DNA of 64,000 nucleotides. Source: Stappia taiwanensis (GTDB lineage Bacteria; Pseudomonadota; Alphaproteobacteria; Rhizobiales; Stappiaceae). The notes under the pieces were generated by a model. The model saw nothing but the letters and a program-made list of their open reading frames with translations, was not told the origin of the DNA and did not search any database. Shown here in pieces: positions 21,060 through 29,896 of this stretch. Position 1 is the first letter of the stretch, and every line of letters starts with the position of its first letter. The DNA is taken from positions 186,001 to 250,000 of the forward strand of contig NZ_BMCR01000004.1 in NCBI RefSeq assembly GCF_014635285.1. Reading direction: 5' to 3'. The position numbers and the translations under genes are program-made.

Positions 21060-21379
21060 GGGGAACCCGCTCCTCCCGGTGTCATCCCGGGCAAGTTTTT
21101 GCGCGACCCGGGATCGGGAAGCCGAAAGGAAAGCGTTTTCAATCGGCTGGATCTGAGAGGCCGTGGCTCGCCGATCCCGGATCTCCGCTTATGCGTCGTC
21201 CGGGAGGACGCGGAGCGGGGGGAAATGTCCGGGACAAGGCGAAGGACGCAGGCGCTCGCTGCAACGCCGAGGCACGGCAGACAGGACGAATGCCGCGCTT
21301 TCGGAGCAGTGGCCCGCCCAGTCGCCCTTGCCCATCTCCTCCCCTTTTCCGATGAGCGCCCGGGGCTTACAGTCGCGCG
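21060..21379. other. 320-nt intergenic region with a large imperfect palindrome
   Basis: No gene is seen here. Most of the left half is occupied by the palindromic element at 21081-21209. The rest (21210-21379) shows nothing recognisable apart from being the leader region of the PAAR-like gene. Confidence 0.5.
21081..21209. repeat. Imperfect palindromic intergenic element (about 130 nt)
   Basis: The left arm contains GTCATCCCGGGCAAG and CCCGGGATCGGGAAGCC. The right arm contains GGCTCGCCGATCCCGGAT and GTCGTCCGGGAGGAC, which are near reverse complements in mirrored order. The layout (long arms, GTCATCCCGG-type ends, just after a gene end) resembles small palindromic repeats dispersed in many Hyphomicrobiales genomes. 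Whether it is repeated elsewhere cannot be tested here. Confidence 0.5.
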
Positions 21380-21769
21380 ATGAGCATCTGTCCTGACATC
21401 ACCTTCTCCGCCCCGCATCCGTCGGCCCGCCTGCGTCGGGCGTCCAGAGCTGCGCGGTGCGGCCTCGCCGGGGCGCTACTTGCGCTCCTGCCCTTCCTGC
21501 TTTCCGCGTCGGCGCAGGAGATGCCGGCCTGTGCCCAGACCGGGGCATCCTCGGTGATGATCAATGGCCGGCCCGCACTGCGTCTGTCGGATGTGGCGAC
21601 CTGCCCGCCCGACATGTTCGAAACCGTGCCGGGGATCATGATCGAGGGGCAACCGGCGGTGCGCTTCGCCGCGCCGGTGGAGGGCTGCGTTGCGACCGGT
21701 TCGGCCGATGTGCTCATGGGCGGTACGCCGGCGGGCCGAGCCGGCGATGCGGCCTGCCCGCCGAAGTGA
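21380..21769 (+). CDS. Small secreted PAAR-motif-like protein
   Basis: A 129-residue protein with a Sec-type signal sequence (hydrophobic GLAGALLALLPFLLSASA near residues 29-45, likely cut before QEMPACAQ). The mature part has two repeats of a short beta pattern: SSVMINGRPALRLSD, then PGIMIEGQPAVRFAA and ADVLMGGTPAGRAGD. This x-INGxPAxRxxD pattern is that of PAAR proteins, which tip type VI secretion spikes, but a cleavable signal peptide is not expected there. Four mature cysteines could form disulfides. No type VI genes are nearby. Function is unknown; the PAAR-like label is from pattern only. Confidence 0.6.
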   Translation: MSICPDITFSAPHPSARLRRASRAARCGLAGALLALLPFLLSASAQEMPACAQTGASSVMINGRPALRLSDVATCPPDMFETVPGIMIEGQPAVRFAAPVEGCVATGSADVLMGGTPAGRAGDAACPPK

Positions 21770-21772
21770 TCC

Positions 21773-23536
21773 CTACCCGCCGAGGAACAGCAGCGCCGCG
21801 CCGAGCAGCACGAGCCCGCCCCTGAGCAGCGGATTGAGCGGGGCGATCACGCCGAACGAGATGGCGGCAAGGCCGGCACCGACCTTGACCATCGCCAGCA
21901 GTGCGGTGACCGGATCGGCGGCCAGCTCGATCAAGGCCGGGTTGGCGATCATCCCCAGTGGCACGAGATAGAGGCCGAGCCCCAACGCCATCGCCGAGAT
22001 CGCCACCTTGAGCCAGTTTTCCCCGACCATGCCGGCGGCGATGAACACCGCGCCGCAGACCGGCGGGGTGATGGTCGATAACAGCGCATACCAGAAGACG
22101 AAGAGATGGGCCTGCAGCGGCGACAGCCCCAGGTCGATCAGCGCCGGGCCGGCGACGGACACGCAGATCACATAGGCCGCCGTGGTCGGCACCTCCATGC
22201 CCAGGATGAGACAGGCAATGGCGGTCAGCAGCAGCGCCGGCCAGAGCAGGCCGCCCGACCCGGACAGGATCAGCGACGTGATCTTGACGCCGAGCCCGGT
22301 GAGGCCCAGCACGCCGATGATGATCGACGCGCAGAGGATGATGGCGGCGATGGTGGCGATCTGCCGGCCACCGGTGATGCAGACGGTTTCGATCCGCCCC
22401 AGCGTGCGCCGGAGATCGAAGCTGAGCCTCACATCAAGCGCCAAGAGCAGCACCCCGGCGAAGATGGCGAGGCAGGCGGCGTATTGCGGCGTGACACCGG
22501 CACCGAACATGCCCCAAAGCAGAACCGAGAAGGGAACGAGGAAAAACGCCGAGGTGATCAGCACCAGGCGCGGCGACGGCCGCTCGTCGGCCGGCAGCCC
22601 CTTCAGCTCATGGCGAAGGGAAAAAGCGTCGATGCCGACCCAGACGGCGATGAAATAGAGCAGCGCCGGCAGCGCCGCCGCCGCCATGATGCCCACATAG
22701 GGGGTGCCGGTCAGCTCCACCATGACGAAGGCGCCTGCGCCCATCAGCGGCGGCATGATCTGACCGCCGGAGGAGGCCACCGCCTCGACCGCACCGGCGA
22801 GCGCGCGCGGATAGCCGAGCCGGGTCATCGCCGGCAGGGTGATCGCCCCGGTGGAGGCGACATTGGCCGAGGCGGAGCCGGAAATCGAGCCGAACAGCGC
22901 CGAGGACAGGACGGAGACCTTGGCAGCACCGCCGCGCAGCCGTCCGGCGGCGGCGGCAGCCACATTCATGAAGCCCTGCCCCGCCTCGCCGGCATTGAGC
23001 ACCGCGCCGAAGATCACGAAGATCGACACCACGGAGACGGACACCCCGGTCAGCGAGCCCCAGACCCCGCCTTCGGTGATGGTCAGGGTGCCAAACAGGC
23101 TGGACATCGGCAGGCCGGAATGGCCGAACTCACCGGGGATGTATTCGCCCCAGACCGCATAGGCCAGCGCCAGGGCGGCCACCAGCGGCAGCGGCCAGCC
23201 GATGGCGCGGCGGGCCATCTCCAGCACCACCGCCAGCAACACCAGCGCCAGCGCCATCTGTCCCGGGCCGGACAGGTAGCCGTATTGATCGCCCAGCGCC
23301 GAGGCGTTCAGCGCGATCCACAGACAGACGCCGATGCCGATGGCGGCGATCACCGCGCCGGAGCGGCGGGCGGCGGTGCTGCCGGCCATCAAGACGAGGA
23401 CGAAGGGCAACGCCAGCGCCATGTGCAGCGGCCGGGAAACCAGATTGGGCACCAGACCGGAGAACACCAGGTAAAGGTGAAAGCCGATCGACAGCGCGCC
23501 AAGCGCCGTCCAGAACAGGCGGGCGGGGACAGACAT
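21773..23536 (-). CDS. TRAP transporter fused permease (TAXI type)
   Basis: A 587-residue polytopic membrane protein of the fused DctQM type used by TAXI-class TRAP transporters. It has more than a dozen hydrophobic helices and DctM-like motifs: GSISGSASANVASTGAITLP and SSGGQIMPPLMGAGAFVM. Such systems use an ion gradient to import carboxylates or related solutes captured by a periplasmic TAXI protein, encoded just upstream at 23651. The ATG at 23536 is preceded by GGAAAG and gives a typical N-terminus; a longer frame to 23623 looks unnatural. The substrate is unknown. Confidence 0.93.
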   Translation of the reverse strand: MSVPARLFWTALGALSIGFHLYLVFSGLVPNLVSRPLHMALALPFVLVLMAGSTAARRSGAVIAAIGIGVCLWIALNASALGDQYGYLSGPGQMALALVLLAVVLEMARRAIGWPLPLVAALALAYAVWGEYIPGEFGHSGLPMSSLFGTLTITEGGVWGSLTGVSVSVVSIFVIFGAVLNAGEAGQGFMNVAAAAAGRLRGGAAKVSVLSSALFGSISGSASANVASTGAITLPAMTRLGYPRALAGAVEAVASSGGQIMPPLMGAGAFVMVELTGTPYVGIMAAAALPALLYFIAVWVGIDAFSLRHELKGLPADERPSPRLVLITSAFFLVPFSVLLWGMFGAGVTPQYAACLAIFAGVLLLALDVRLSFDLRRTLGRIETVCITGGRQIATIAAIILCASIIIGVLGLTGLGVKITSLILSGSGGLLWPALLLTAIACLILGMEVPTTAAYVICVSVAGPALIDLGLSPLQAHLFVFWYALLSTITPPVCGAVFIAAGMVGENWLKVAISAMALGLGLYLVPLGMIANPALIELAADPVTALLAMVKVGAGLAAISFGVIAPLNPLLRGGLVLLGAALLFLGG

Positions 23537-23650
23537 TCGCGAACTTTCCGGAAAGACCGGCCCGGCCCCGCGTCCTGATCGATGGACGGGAAAGCCGGGC
23601 CCGGAGACCTTGCCGGCCGCCAAAGGCGGCGACCGGTCAAGGCGGGGTCG

Positions 23651-24604
23651 TCACTTCTGCGCGTCGGTCAGGGCAATGCCCGCCTCGGCATAGTAGCGCG
23701 CGGCGCCGGGATGGATCTTGCCGCTGATGTTGGCCAGCATCTCGGTGGTCACCCCCTTCCACCAGGGTGCCGTGTCGGCCATCTTCGCCTTCTCTTCCCA
23801 GAAGGTGCGGGTGATCTGATAGGCGGTGTCGTCGTCCATCGCCGTGGTGGTGTAGGCGATCACCGGCAGCGAGGTGGTGGTCACCGGCGCGTCCTGTCCG
23901 GCATAGGTACCGGCGGGAATGACCAGCTTGGTGCGCTTGGTCTTGGCAATCTGCTCGTCGGAGAGCGAGAGCAGCGTGATGCCGGTGCCGGCGGCGGCCT
24001 CGATCACGTTCGGCGCCGGGTAGGAACCAGAGGTGACGAAGCCGTCGATCTGGCCGTTCTTCAGGGCAGGACCGGCGTTCGACAGCTCCGCGTCGGCGAG
24101 CTTGACCTTGTCGGTCAGGCCGAAGAGGTCAAGATACTTGGCGCCTTCGCGGGCGCCGAAGCTGCCCTTGCCGATCAGCATCGTCTTGCCGGCAAGGCCG
24201 GAGAAATCCGTCACGCCGCTGTCGGCGCGCATGACGAAATGCATGGTCAGCGAGGGGATCGGGAACAGCGCCCGGATCTCGTCGAACTTCGGGTTGCCCT
24301 TGTCCTTGAACATCGCCTTGCCGTTCTGGGCAAGCGAAATCAGCGCCGGCGGCGAGGTGAAGAAGTAGTTCCCCGGGCGCACCGCCGCTTCCATCACGTT
24401 CTGGACGGACCCCTGGCTCTCCTCGACGGTGACGATCACCTCGCCGTCGGTGCCGGCCTTGACCGCCTCGGCAATCTGCACCGCCATCTGGTAGTAGGAC
24501 GATCCGGTCTTGGCGGCTTTGTAGGTGATGCGCGTTTCGGCGGCGGCCATCTGCGGCAGCAGCGCGGCGAGGCCGACAAGGGCAAACTTGCTCCAGAAGG
24601 TCAT
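23651..24604 (-). CDS. TAXI-family TRAP solute-binding protein
   Basis: A 317-residue periplasmic binding protein with a signal peptide (FALVGLAALLPQMAAAE) followed by ITYKAAKTGSSYYQMAVQIA, the TAXI N-terminal pattern that resembles the TTxxxGSxY motif. It is 114 bases upstream of the fused TRAP permease, forming a two-gene transporter operon. The start at 24604 gives a normal signal peptide, although no strong Shine-Dalgarno is seen. TAXI proteins often bind glutamate-like or other carboxylates; nothing here fixes the ligand. Confidence 0.92.
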   Translation of the reverse strand: MTFWSKFALVGLAALLPQMAAAETRITYKAAKTGSSYYQMAVQIAEAVKAGTDGEVIVTVEESQGSVQNVMEAAVRPGNYFFTSPPALISLAQNGKAMFKDKGNPKFDEIRALFPIPSLTMHFVMRADSGVTDFSGLAGKTMLIGKGSFGAREGAKYLDLFGLTDKVKLADAELSNAGPALKNGQIDGFVTSGSYPAPNVIEAAAGTGITLLSLSDEQIAKTKRTKLVIPAGTYAGQDAPVTTTSLPVIAYTTTAMDDDTAYQITRTFWEEKAKMADTAPWWKGVTTEMLANISGKIHPGAARYYAEAGIALTDAQK

Positions 24605-24811
24605 GAGGGCACCCGGGATCCTGTTCTCGTTGAATGGGAGCCAGAGACTACTTGCTCCCACGCCCCGATGCACCTGCAAGAGCGCCGGTTTTTCACCTTT
24701 TCTCCACAAGGCCTCACGGTTGCAGCTCCGGTGCATTCTCCCTTTTCCGGGAAAGACATCCGCTATAGCCTTCAGACTGATACAGAGAATCTTCCGGAGA
24801 CGTGAGACCCC

Positions 24812-25756
24812 ATGCTGGTCTATGCCGCCAAACGACTGGCCAGCCTGTCCGCAACGCTGCTGCTGGCGACACTGGTGGTGTTCCTCGTCCTGGAAATCCT
24901 GCCCGGCGATCCGGCCGAGCTGATGCTGGGCATGAATGCCAGTGAGGACACGCTCGCCGCACTGCGCAGCGAGCTCGGCCTCGACCGCCCGGCCTGGCTG
25001 CGCTACGGCGACTGGGTCGCGGGCTTTGTCACCGGCGATCTCGGCATCAGCCATACCTATTCGGTTCCGGTCTCGGAGCTTGTCGCCGCGCGCCTGCTGG
25101 TCTCGCTGCCGCTGGCGCTCTTGGCGCTTGTCCTGTCCACCGCGATTGCCATTCCGGTCGGGGTAATCGCCGCCAGCCGGCGCGGAAGCTGGCAGGACAG
25201 CAGCCTGATGAGCCTGGCCCAAATCGGCATTGCCGTGCCGAATTTCTGGTTCGCCATGCTGCTGGTGTTCGTCTTCGCGGTGAGTTTGCGGCTCCTGCCC
25301 TCCGGCGGCTTTCCCGGCTGGGAGGCGGGGCTGCTACCGGCGCTGAAGGCGCTGCTGCTGCCGGCCATCGCCCTGGCCCTGCCGCAGGCGGCGATCCTCG
25401 CCCGGGTGATGCGCTCGGCGCTGATCGACACGCTGGGCGAGGATTACATCCGCACCGCCCGGGCCAAGGGGCTGACCCGGCACGCCACCTTGTGGCACCA
25501 TGCGGTTCGCAACGCGCTGATCCCGGTGCTGACCATTCTCGGACTGCAATTCTCCTTCCTGATCGCCGGCACCATCATCATCGAGAACGTGTTCTACCTG
25601 CCCGGGCTGGGACGGTTGATCTTCCAGGCCATCACCCAGCGGGACCTGATCGTGGTGCGCAGCGTGGTGGTGCTGCTGGTCGCCTCGGTCATCCTCGTTA
25701 CCTTTCTGGTGGATCTGGCCTATGCGCTGGCCGATCCGCGCCTGCGGAGCCGCTGA
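24812..25756 (+). CDS. Dipeptide/oligopeptide-type ABC permease (DppB class)
   Basis: A 314-residue inner-membrane permease of the DppB/OppB family. It has the N-terminal LVYAAKRLASLSATLLL helix, PGDPAELMLG, and the C-terminal EAA loop (EDYIRTARAKGLTRHATLWH) for contact with the ATPase. It opens an operon of DppC-like permease, fused ATPase and ROK kinase. No solute-binding protein gene is found in this operon or in the 207-nt divergent gap before it, which is unusual for an importer. Confidence 0.92.
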   Translation: MLVYAAKRLASLSATLLLATLVVFLVLEILPGDPAELMLGMNASEDTLAALRSELGLDRPAWLRYGDWVAGFVTGDLGISHTYSVPVSELVAARLLVSLPLALLALVLSTAIAIPVGVIAASRRGSWQDSSLMSLAQIGIAVPNFWFAMLLVFVFAVSLRLLPSGGFPGWEAGLLPALKALLLPAIALALPQAAILARVMRSALIDTLGEDYIRTARAKGLTRHATLWHHAVRNALIPVLTILGLQFSFLIAGTIIIENVFYLPGLGRLIFQAITQRDLIVVRSVVVLLVASVILVTFLVDLAYALADPRLRSR

Positions 25757-25760
25757 GCCG

Positions 25761-26621
25761 ATGGCCGCCCCCTCGTTCCTCCACCCCCTGCGGCAGCACC
25801 GAGCGCTGGCCATCGGCGGTGCCATCGTCGCCCTTGTCACCGCCGCCGCCGCGCTGTCGCTGGTCTGGACGCCCTACCCGATCGACGTTCTGTCGGTCGC
25901 CGACCGGCTGCAAGGCCCGTCCCTCGCCCACCCCTTCGGCACCGATCACTATGGCCGCGACATGCTGTCGATGCTGATGGTGGGCGCGCGCACCTCCATC
26001 GCCGTCGCCCTGCTCGCCGTGGGCATCGGCGCGCTCATCGGCGTGCCGCTGGGGCTTCTGGCGGCGGCGCGCGGCGGCTGGCTCGACGAAGCGGTGATGC
26101 GCCTCAACGATCTGGTGTTCGCCTTTCCCGCGCTGTTGTCAGCGGTGATGATCACCGCGATCCTCGGGCCGGGCGCGGTCAATGCGGTGCTGGCTATCGG
26201 CATCTTCAACATTCCGGTGTTCGCCCGGGTGGCGCGCGGCGGCGCGCTGGCGACCGGATCGCGGGAGTTCGTGCTGGCTGCGCGGGTCTCCGGCAAGGGG
26301 CAGCTCCGCATCACCGCCGAACACATCCTGCCCAACATCGCCAACCTGCTGATCGTGCAAGGGACCATCCAGTTTTCCCTCGGCATTCTCGCCGAGGCCG
26401 GCCTTTCCTATGTCGGGCTCGGCGCGCAGCCGCCGCTTGCCTCCTGGGGGCGCATGCTGAACGAGGCGCAGACCATGATGATGATGGCGCCGTCGCTGGC
26501 GCTCTATCCGGGGCTGGCCATCGTCATCACCGTGCTCGGGCTCAACCTGATGGGCGACGGCTTGCGTGATGCGCTCGATCCGCGCCTGAAGCGCCGCCGG
26601 GCGCGGGAGACGGCGCCATGA
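25761..26621 (+). CDS. Dipeptide/oligopeptide-type ABC permease (DppC class)
   Basis: A 286-residue partner permease of the DppC/OppC family. It carries HPFGTDHYGRDMLSMLMVGA, the DppC signature, and an EAA loop (REFVLAARVSGKGQLRITAE). It starts four bases after the DppB-class gene and its stop overlaps the next start (ATGA at 26618-26621), indicating translational coupling. It probably forms a heterodimeric channel with the product of 24812. Confidence 0.92.
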   Translation: MAAPSFLHPLRQHRALAIGGAIVALVTAAAALSLVWTPYPIDVLSVADRLQGPSLAHPFGTDHYGRDMLSMLMVGARTSIAVALLAVGIGALIGVPLGLLAAARGGWLDEAVMRLNDLVFAFPALLSAVMITAILGPGAVNAVLAIGIFNIPVFARVARGGALATGSREFVLAARVSGKGQLRITAEHILPNIANLLIVQGTIQFSLGILAEAGLSYVGLGAQPPLASWGRMLNEAQTMMMMAPSLALYPGLAIVITVLGLNLMGDGLRDALDPRLKRRRARETAP

Positions 26622-28294
26622 CTCTGCTGGAGGCGCGCGGCCTGTCGCTGTCGATCCACGGAACGCCGATCCTCCGGTCCGTCGATCTGAGCATCGCGCC
26701 GGGCGAGACCCTCGGTCTTGTCGGCGAAAGCGGATCGGGCAAATCCATGACGGCGCTTGCGGCAATGCAGCTCCTGCCCGAGGGGGCGGAGGCGCGCGGC
26801 AGCCTGCATCTTACCGGCTCGGACCTTCTTTCCATGCCCGAGCCAGAGCTGTGCGGCTTGCGCGGCCGGCGCATCGGCATGGTGTTTCAGGAGCCGATGA
26901 CCGCGCTCAATCCGGTGAAGACCATTGGCGCGCAGATCGCCGAGGGGCTGATCTGGCATTTGCGGCTCTCCCGCAGTGAGGCGGCGGAGCGGGCCCGCGC
27001 CCTGCTCGACCGGGTGGGGCTGCCCGCCGCCGGGGTGGGACCGGAGCGGTTCCCGCATCAACTGTCCGGCGGGCAGCGGCAGCGGGTGGTGATCGCCCTT
27101 GCCATTGCCTGCGATCCGGAGCTCTTGATCGCCGATGAGCCGACCACCGCGCTCGACGTCACCATTCAGGCGCAGATCCTCGACCTGATCCGCGATATCG
27201 TCGAAACCCGCCAGATGGGCTGCCTGCTGATCAGTCACGATCTGGCGGTGGTCGCGCGCATGGCCGACCGGGTGGCGATCATGAAGGCCGGCGAAATCGT
27301 CGAGACCGGGCCGACGGCCCACCTGTTCGCCAATCTCACCCACCCTTATTCGCAAGCGCTGCTGGAGGCGACGACCCACGTACCGGCGCGAGCGGCAGAG
27401 GCCCCGGCGGGAACATCCCCACAGCAGCCGACGCCGCTGCTGTGCGTGCGCGATCTGGTGCGCTGCTATGCCGGACGGCGGCGGTCGCTGTTTCGCCGGC
27501 CGCCACCGGTGACGGCGGTCGATCGGGTCAGCTTTGACATCCACCCCGGCCAGAGCGTCGGGCTGGTCGGCGAAAGCGGCTGCGGCAAGTCCACCCTGGC
27601 GCGGGCGTTGCTCGGGCTTGAAGCGCCGGATGACGGCGCCATTTCAGTTCTCGGACAGGATCCGTTTTCCGCCCGGGGCGAAACCCGGGAGGCGGTGCAC
27701 CGGACTGTGCAGGTAGTGTTTCAGGACCCCTATGGCAGCTTCAATCCACGCCATCAGGTGGGGCGGATCATCGCCGAGCCGCTGCATCTGCTGCGCCGGG
27801 AGATCACCCCGGCGGAGAAGCGCCAGCGGGTGCTCGACGCGCTCGGCGAGGTGGGACTGTCCGCCACGGACGCGGGCAAATATCCGCATGAGTTTTCCGG
27901 CGGTCAGCGGCAGCGCATCGCCATCGCCCGGGCATTGGTCACCCGCCCGCGTCTGATCATCGCCGATGAACCGGTCTCGGCGCTGGATGTATCGATCCGG
28001 GCGCAGATCCTCGACCTGTTCGCCGATCTGCGCGCCCGCCTCGGGCTGGCCTATCTGTTCATTTCCCATGACCTGTCGGTGGTGCGGGCGATCACCGACG
28101 AGGTGATGGTGATGCGCGGCGGGCAAATCGTCGAACGCGGGCCGACCGGCGCGGTGTTCGACCACCCGCGCCATCCCTATACACGGGAACTGGTGGCCGC
28201 CGCCCCCAGCCTCGACGCGGCCCTGGCGGCGCGGCGGGCGGACGAAGCGGCGGGACGGGCGGGCAGCACGCCAGCACCAGTCGGGCGGAGATGA
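26618..28294 (+). CDS. Fused dual ATP-binding protein (DppD-DppF type)
   Basis: A 558-residue protein containing two complete ABC ATPase domains. The first (residues 1-255) has [21 protein letters not shown] and [12 protein letters not shown]. The second (about 265-545) has [24 protein letters not shown] and [12 protein letters not shown]. One chain thus replaces the separate DppD and DppF subunits. Both sites look catalytically intact. The C-terminal stretch of each half (for example [16 protein letters not shown]) is the oligopeptide-transporter specific tail. The ATGA overlap couples it to the permease gene upstream. Confidence 0.93.
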   Translation: MTLLEARGLSLSIHGTPILRSVDLSIAPGETLGLVGESGSGKSMTALAAMQLLPEGAEARGSLHLTGSDLLSMPEPELCGLRGRRIGMVFQEPMTALNPVKTIGAQIAEGLIWHLRLSRSEAAERARALLDRVGLPAAGVGPERFPHQLSGGQRQRVVIALAIACDPELLIADEPTTALDVTIQAQILDLIRDIVETRQMGCLLISHDLAVVARMADRVAIMKAGEIVETGPTAHLFANLTHPYSQALLEATTHVPARAAEAPAGTSPQQPTPLLCVRDLVRCYAGRRRSLFRRPPPVTAVDRVSFDIHPGQSVGLVGESGCGKSTLARALLGLEAPDDGAISVLGQDPFSARGETREAVHRTVQVVFQDPYGSFNPRHQVGRIIAEPLHLLRREITPAEKRQRVLDALGEVGLSATDAGKYPHEFSGGQRQRIAIARALVTRPRLIIADEPVSALDVSIRAQILDLFADLRARLGLAYLFISHDLSVVRAITDEVMVMRGGQIVERGPTGAVFDHPRHPYTRELVAAAPSLDAALAARRADEAAGRAGSTPAPVGRR

Positions 28295-28314
28295 CAATGG
28301 ACGGAGGACGACCC

Positions 28315-29211
28315 ATGCGGCTCGGGATCGACTGGGGCGGCACCAAGATGGAAATCATCGCGCTTGGTCTTGATGGCGAGGAACGCTTTCGCAAGCGACT
28401 GCCGACCCCGCGCGGCGACTATGAGGGCTGCATCCGCACCGTCACCGATCTGGTCGCCGCCGCCGAGCAGGCGACGGGGCAGACCGGTACGGTCGGGCTC
28501 GGCATTCCCGGGTCGCTGTCGCCGGCCACCGGTCTCGTCAAGAACGCCAATTCCACCTGGATGAACGGCAAGCCGCTCGACCGCGATCTGGAACAGGCGC
28601 TGGGGCGCCCGGTGCGGATCCAGAACGATGCCAATTGCCTGGCCGTCTCCGAGGCGACGGACGGCGCCGGGGCCGGCGCGCGGATCGTCCACGCCATCAT
28701 CATCGGCACCGGCTGCGGCTCCGGCATCGCCATCGACGGCAAGGCCCATCGCGGCGCCAATGGCATCGGCGGGGAATGGGGCAACATCTCCCTGCCATGG
28801 ATGCGCGAGGACGAATTCCCTGGGCCGATGTGCTGGACCGGCCATCGCGGCACCATCGACCTTCTGTGTTCGGGCACCGGCTTTCAGCGCGACTACCGCG
28901 ACAGCACCGGCGCGGCGCTGACCGGCGCGCAGATCATGGAGCGGGTGCATGCCGGCGAGCGGGCGGCGCAAGCCACGCTGGAGCGCTATATCGGCCGGCT
29001 TGGCCGGGCGATGGCGATGGTCGCCAACATCCTCGACCCGGATGTGTTCGTGCTGGGCGGCGGCATGTCCAACATCCCGGAGCTTTACGCCGCATTGCCG
29101 GCGGCCATGCAACCACATATCTTCTCAGATCAGTATGACGTGCCGATCCGCAAGGCGATGCATGGAGACAGCTCCGGCGTTCGCGGCGCGGCATGGCTGT
29201 GGAACGACTGA
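28315..29211 (+). CDS. ROK-family sugar kinase with degenerate zinc motif
   Basis: A 298-residue ROK kinase resembling fructokinase/Mak and N-acetylhexosamine kinases. The ATP site is GIDWGGTKME, the catalytic aspartate is in IQNDANCLAVSEA, and TGCGSGIAIDGK plus LGGGMSN are also present. The usual zinc motif (GH, then CxCGxxGCxE) is altered to GNISLP and CWTGHRGTIDLLCSGTGF, so the His and two of three Cys ligands are missing. The ATG at 28315 has a well-placed GGAGG; an ATG at 28291 overlapping the ATPase stop is the alternative. Its place at the end of a transporter operon suggests it phosphorylates an imported sugar or amino sugar. Confidence 0.88.
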   Translation: MRLGIDWGGTKMEIIALGLDGEERFRKRLPTPRGDYEGCIRTVTDLVAAAEQATGQTGTVGLGIPGSLSPATGLVKNANSTWMNGKPLDRDLEQALGRPVRIQNDANCLAVSEATDGAGAGARIVHAIIIGTGCGSGIAIDGKAHRGANGIGGEWGNISLPWMREDEFPGPMCWTGHRGTIDLLCSGTGFQRDYRDSTGAALTGAQIMERVHAGERAAQATLERYIGRLGRAMAMVANILDPDVFVLGGGMSNIPELYAALPAAMQPHIFSDQYDVPIRKAMHGDSSGVRGAAWLWND

Positions 29212-29224
29212 TGAGGTAAAGGAT

Positions 29225-29860
29225 ATGGCGTACGCACGCCCCCGCCTCTCCTGGCTGACAACGGCCGGGCTGACAACGGCGCTCCGTCGGCTCGGCGCCG
29301 GCGCGCTGCTGCTCTGTCTCGCCCTGACCCCAGCCAGTGCCGAGCCCCGGACCTTCGTGATCGACCCGGAGCATTTTTCCATCGTCTTCAACGCCAAGCA
29401 CATTGGCTACGAGCGGCTCTGGGGCATGTTCCTGAAGGGCGAAGGCCAGTTCGTCTACGATGAGGACACCCGGGCGCTGAGCGACCTTCGCGTCACCATC
29501 GACACCACCAGCGTCTTCAGCAACCACACCCAGCGCGACCAGCACTTGCGCAGTGCCGATTTCCTCGACGCCAAGCAATTCCCGCTGATGACATTCGTCA
29601 TGACCGATGCCACGCCGGTCAGCGACCGGACCGGCACCGTGACCGGCGATCTGACATTGCGCGGCGTGACCCGGCCGGTGACGCTCGATGTGACCCTGAA
29701 CAAGATCGGCCCCTACCCGTTCGGCGGAACCTATGTGGTCGGCATCAGCGCGAGAACCCGGCTGAAACGCTCCGACTTCGGCATGGTCTATGCGGTGGAG
29801 AACCAGCTTGTCGGCGACATGGTGGAGATTTACCTCGACCTTGAGGCCATCCGCCAGTAA
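29225..29860 (+). CDS. YceI-family periplasmic protein
   Basis: A 211-residue protein with a signal peptide (GAGALLLCLALTPASAEP) and a YceI lipocalin-like beta-barrel: FVIDPEHFSIVFNAKHIGY near the mature N-terminus, HLRSADFLDAKQFPLMTF, and VTGDLTLRGVTRPVTLDVT. YceI proteins bind long isoprenoid or amphiphilic ligands in the periplasm. An AGG-containing site precedes the ATG. It is 13 bases after the ROK kinase gene and may be cotranscribed, though a functional link is not obvious. Confidence 0.92.
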   Translation: MAYARPRLSWLTTAGLTTALRRLGAGALLLCLALTPASAEPRTFVIDPEHFSIVFNAKHIGYERLWGMFLKGEGQFVYDEDTRALSDLRVTIDTTSVFSNHTQRDQHLRSADFLDAKQFPLMTFVMTDATPVSDRTGTVTGDLTLRGVTRPVTLDVTLNKIGPYPFGGTYVVGISARTRLKRSDFGMVYAVENQLVGDMVEIYLDLEAIRQ

Positions 29861-29896
29861 CTCGCCTCAAGTAGCCCGGCTCAAGAGCCGATCTGC

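Noticed and set aside
24605-24811. A possible binding-protein gene for the dipeptide-type importer at 24812
   Set aside because: The gap is only 207 bases and holds no signal peptide or family 5 motif; the TAXI protein next door belongs to the TRAP transporter family.
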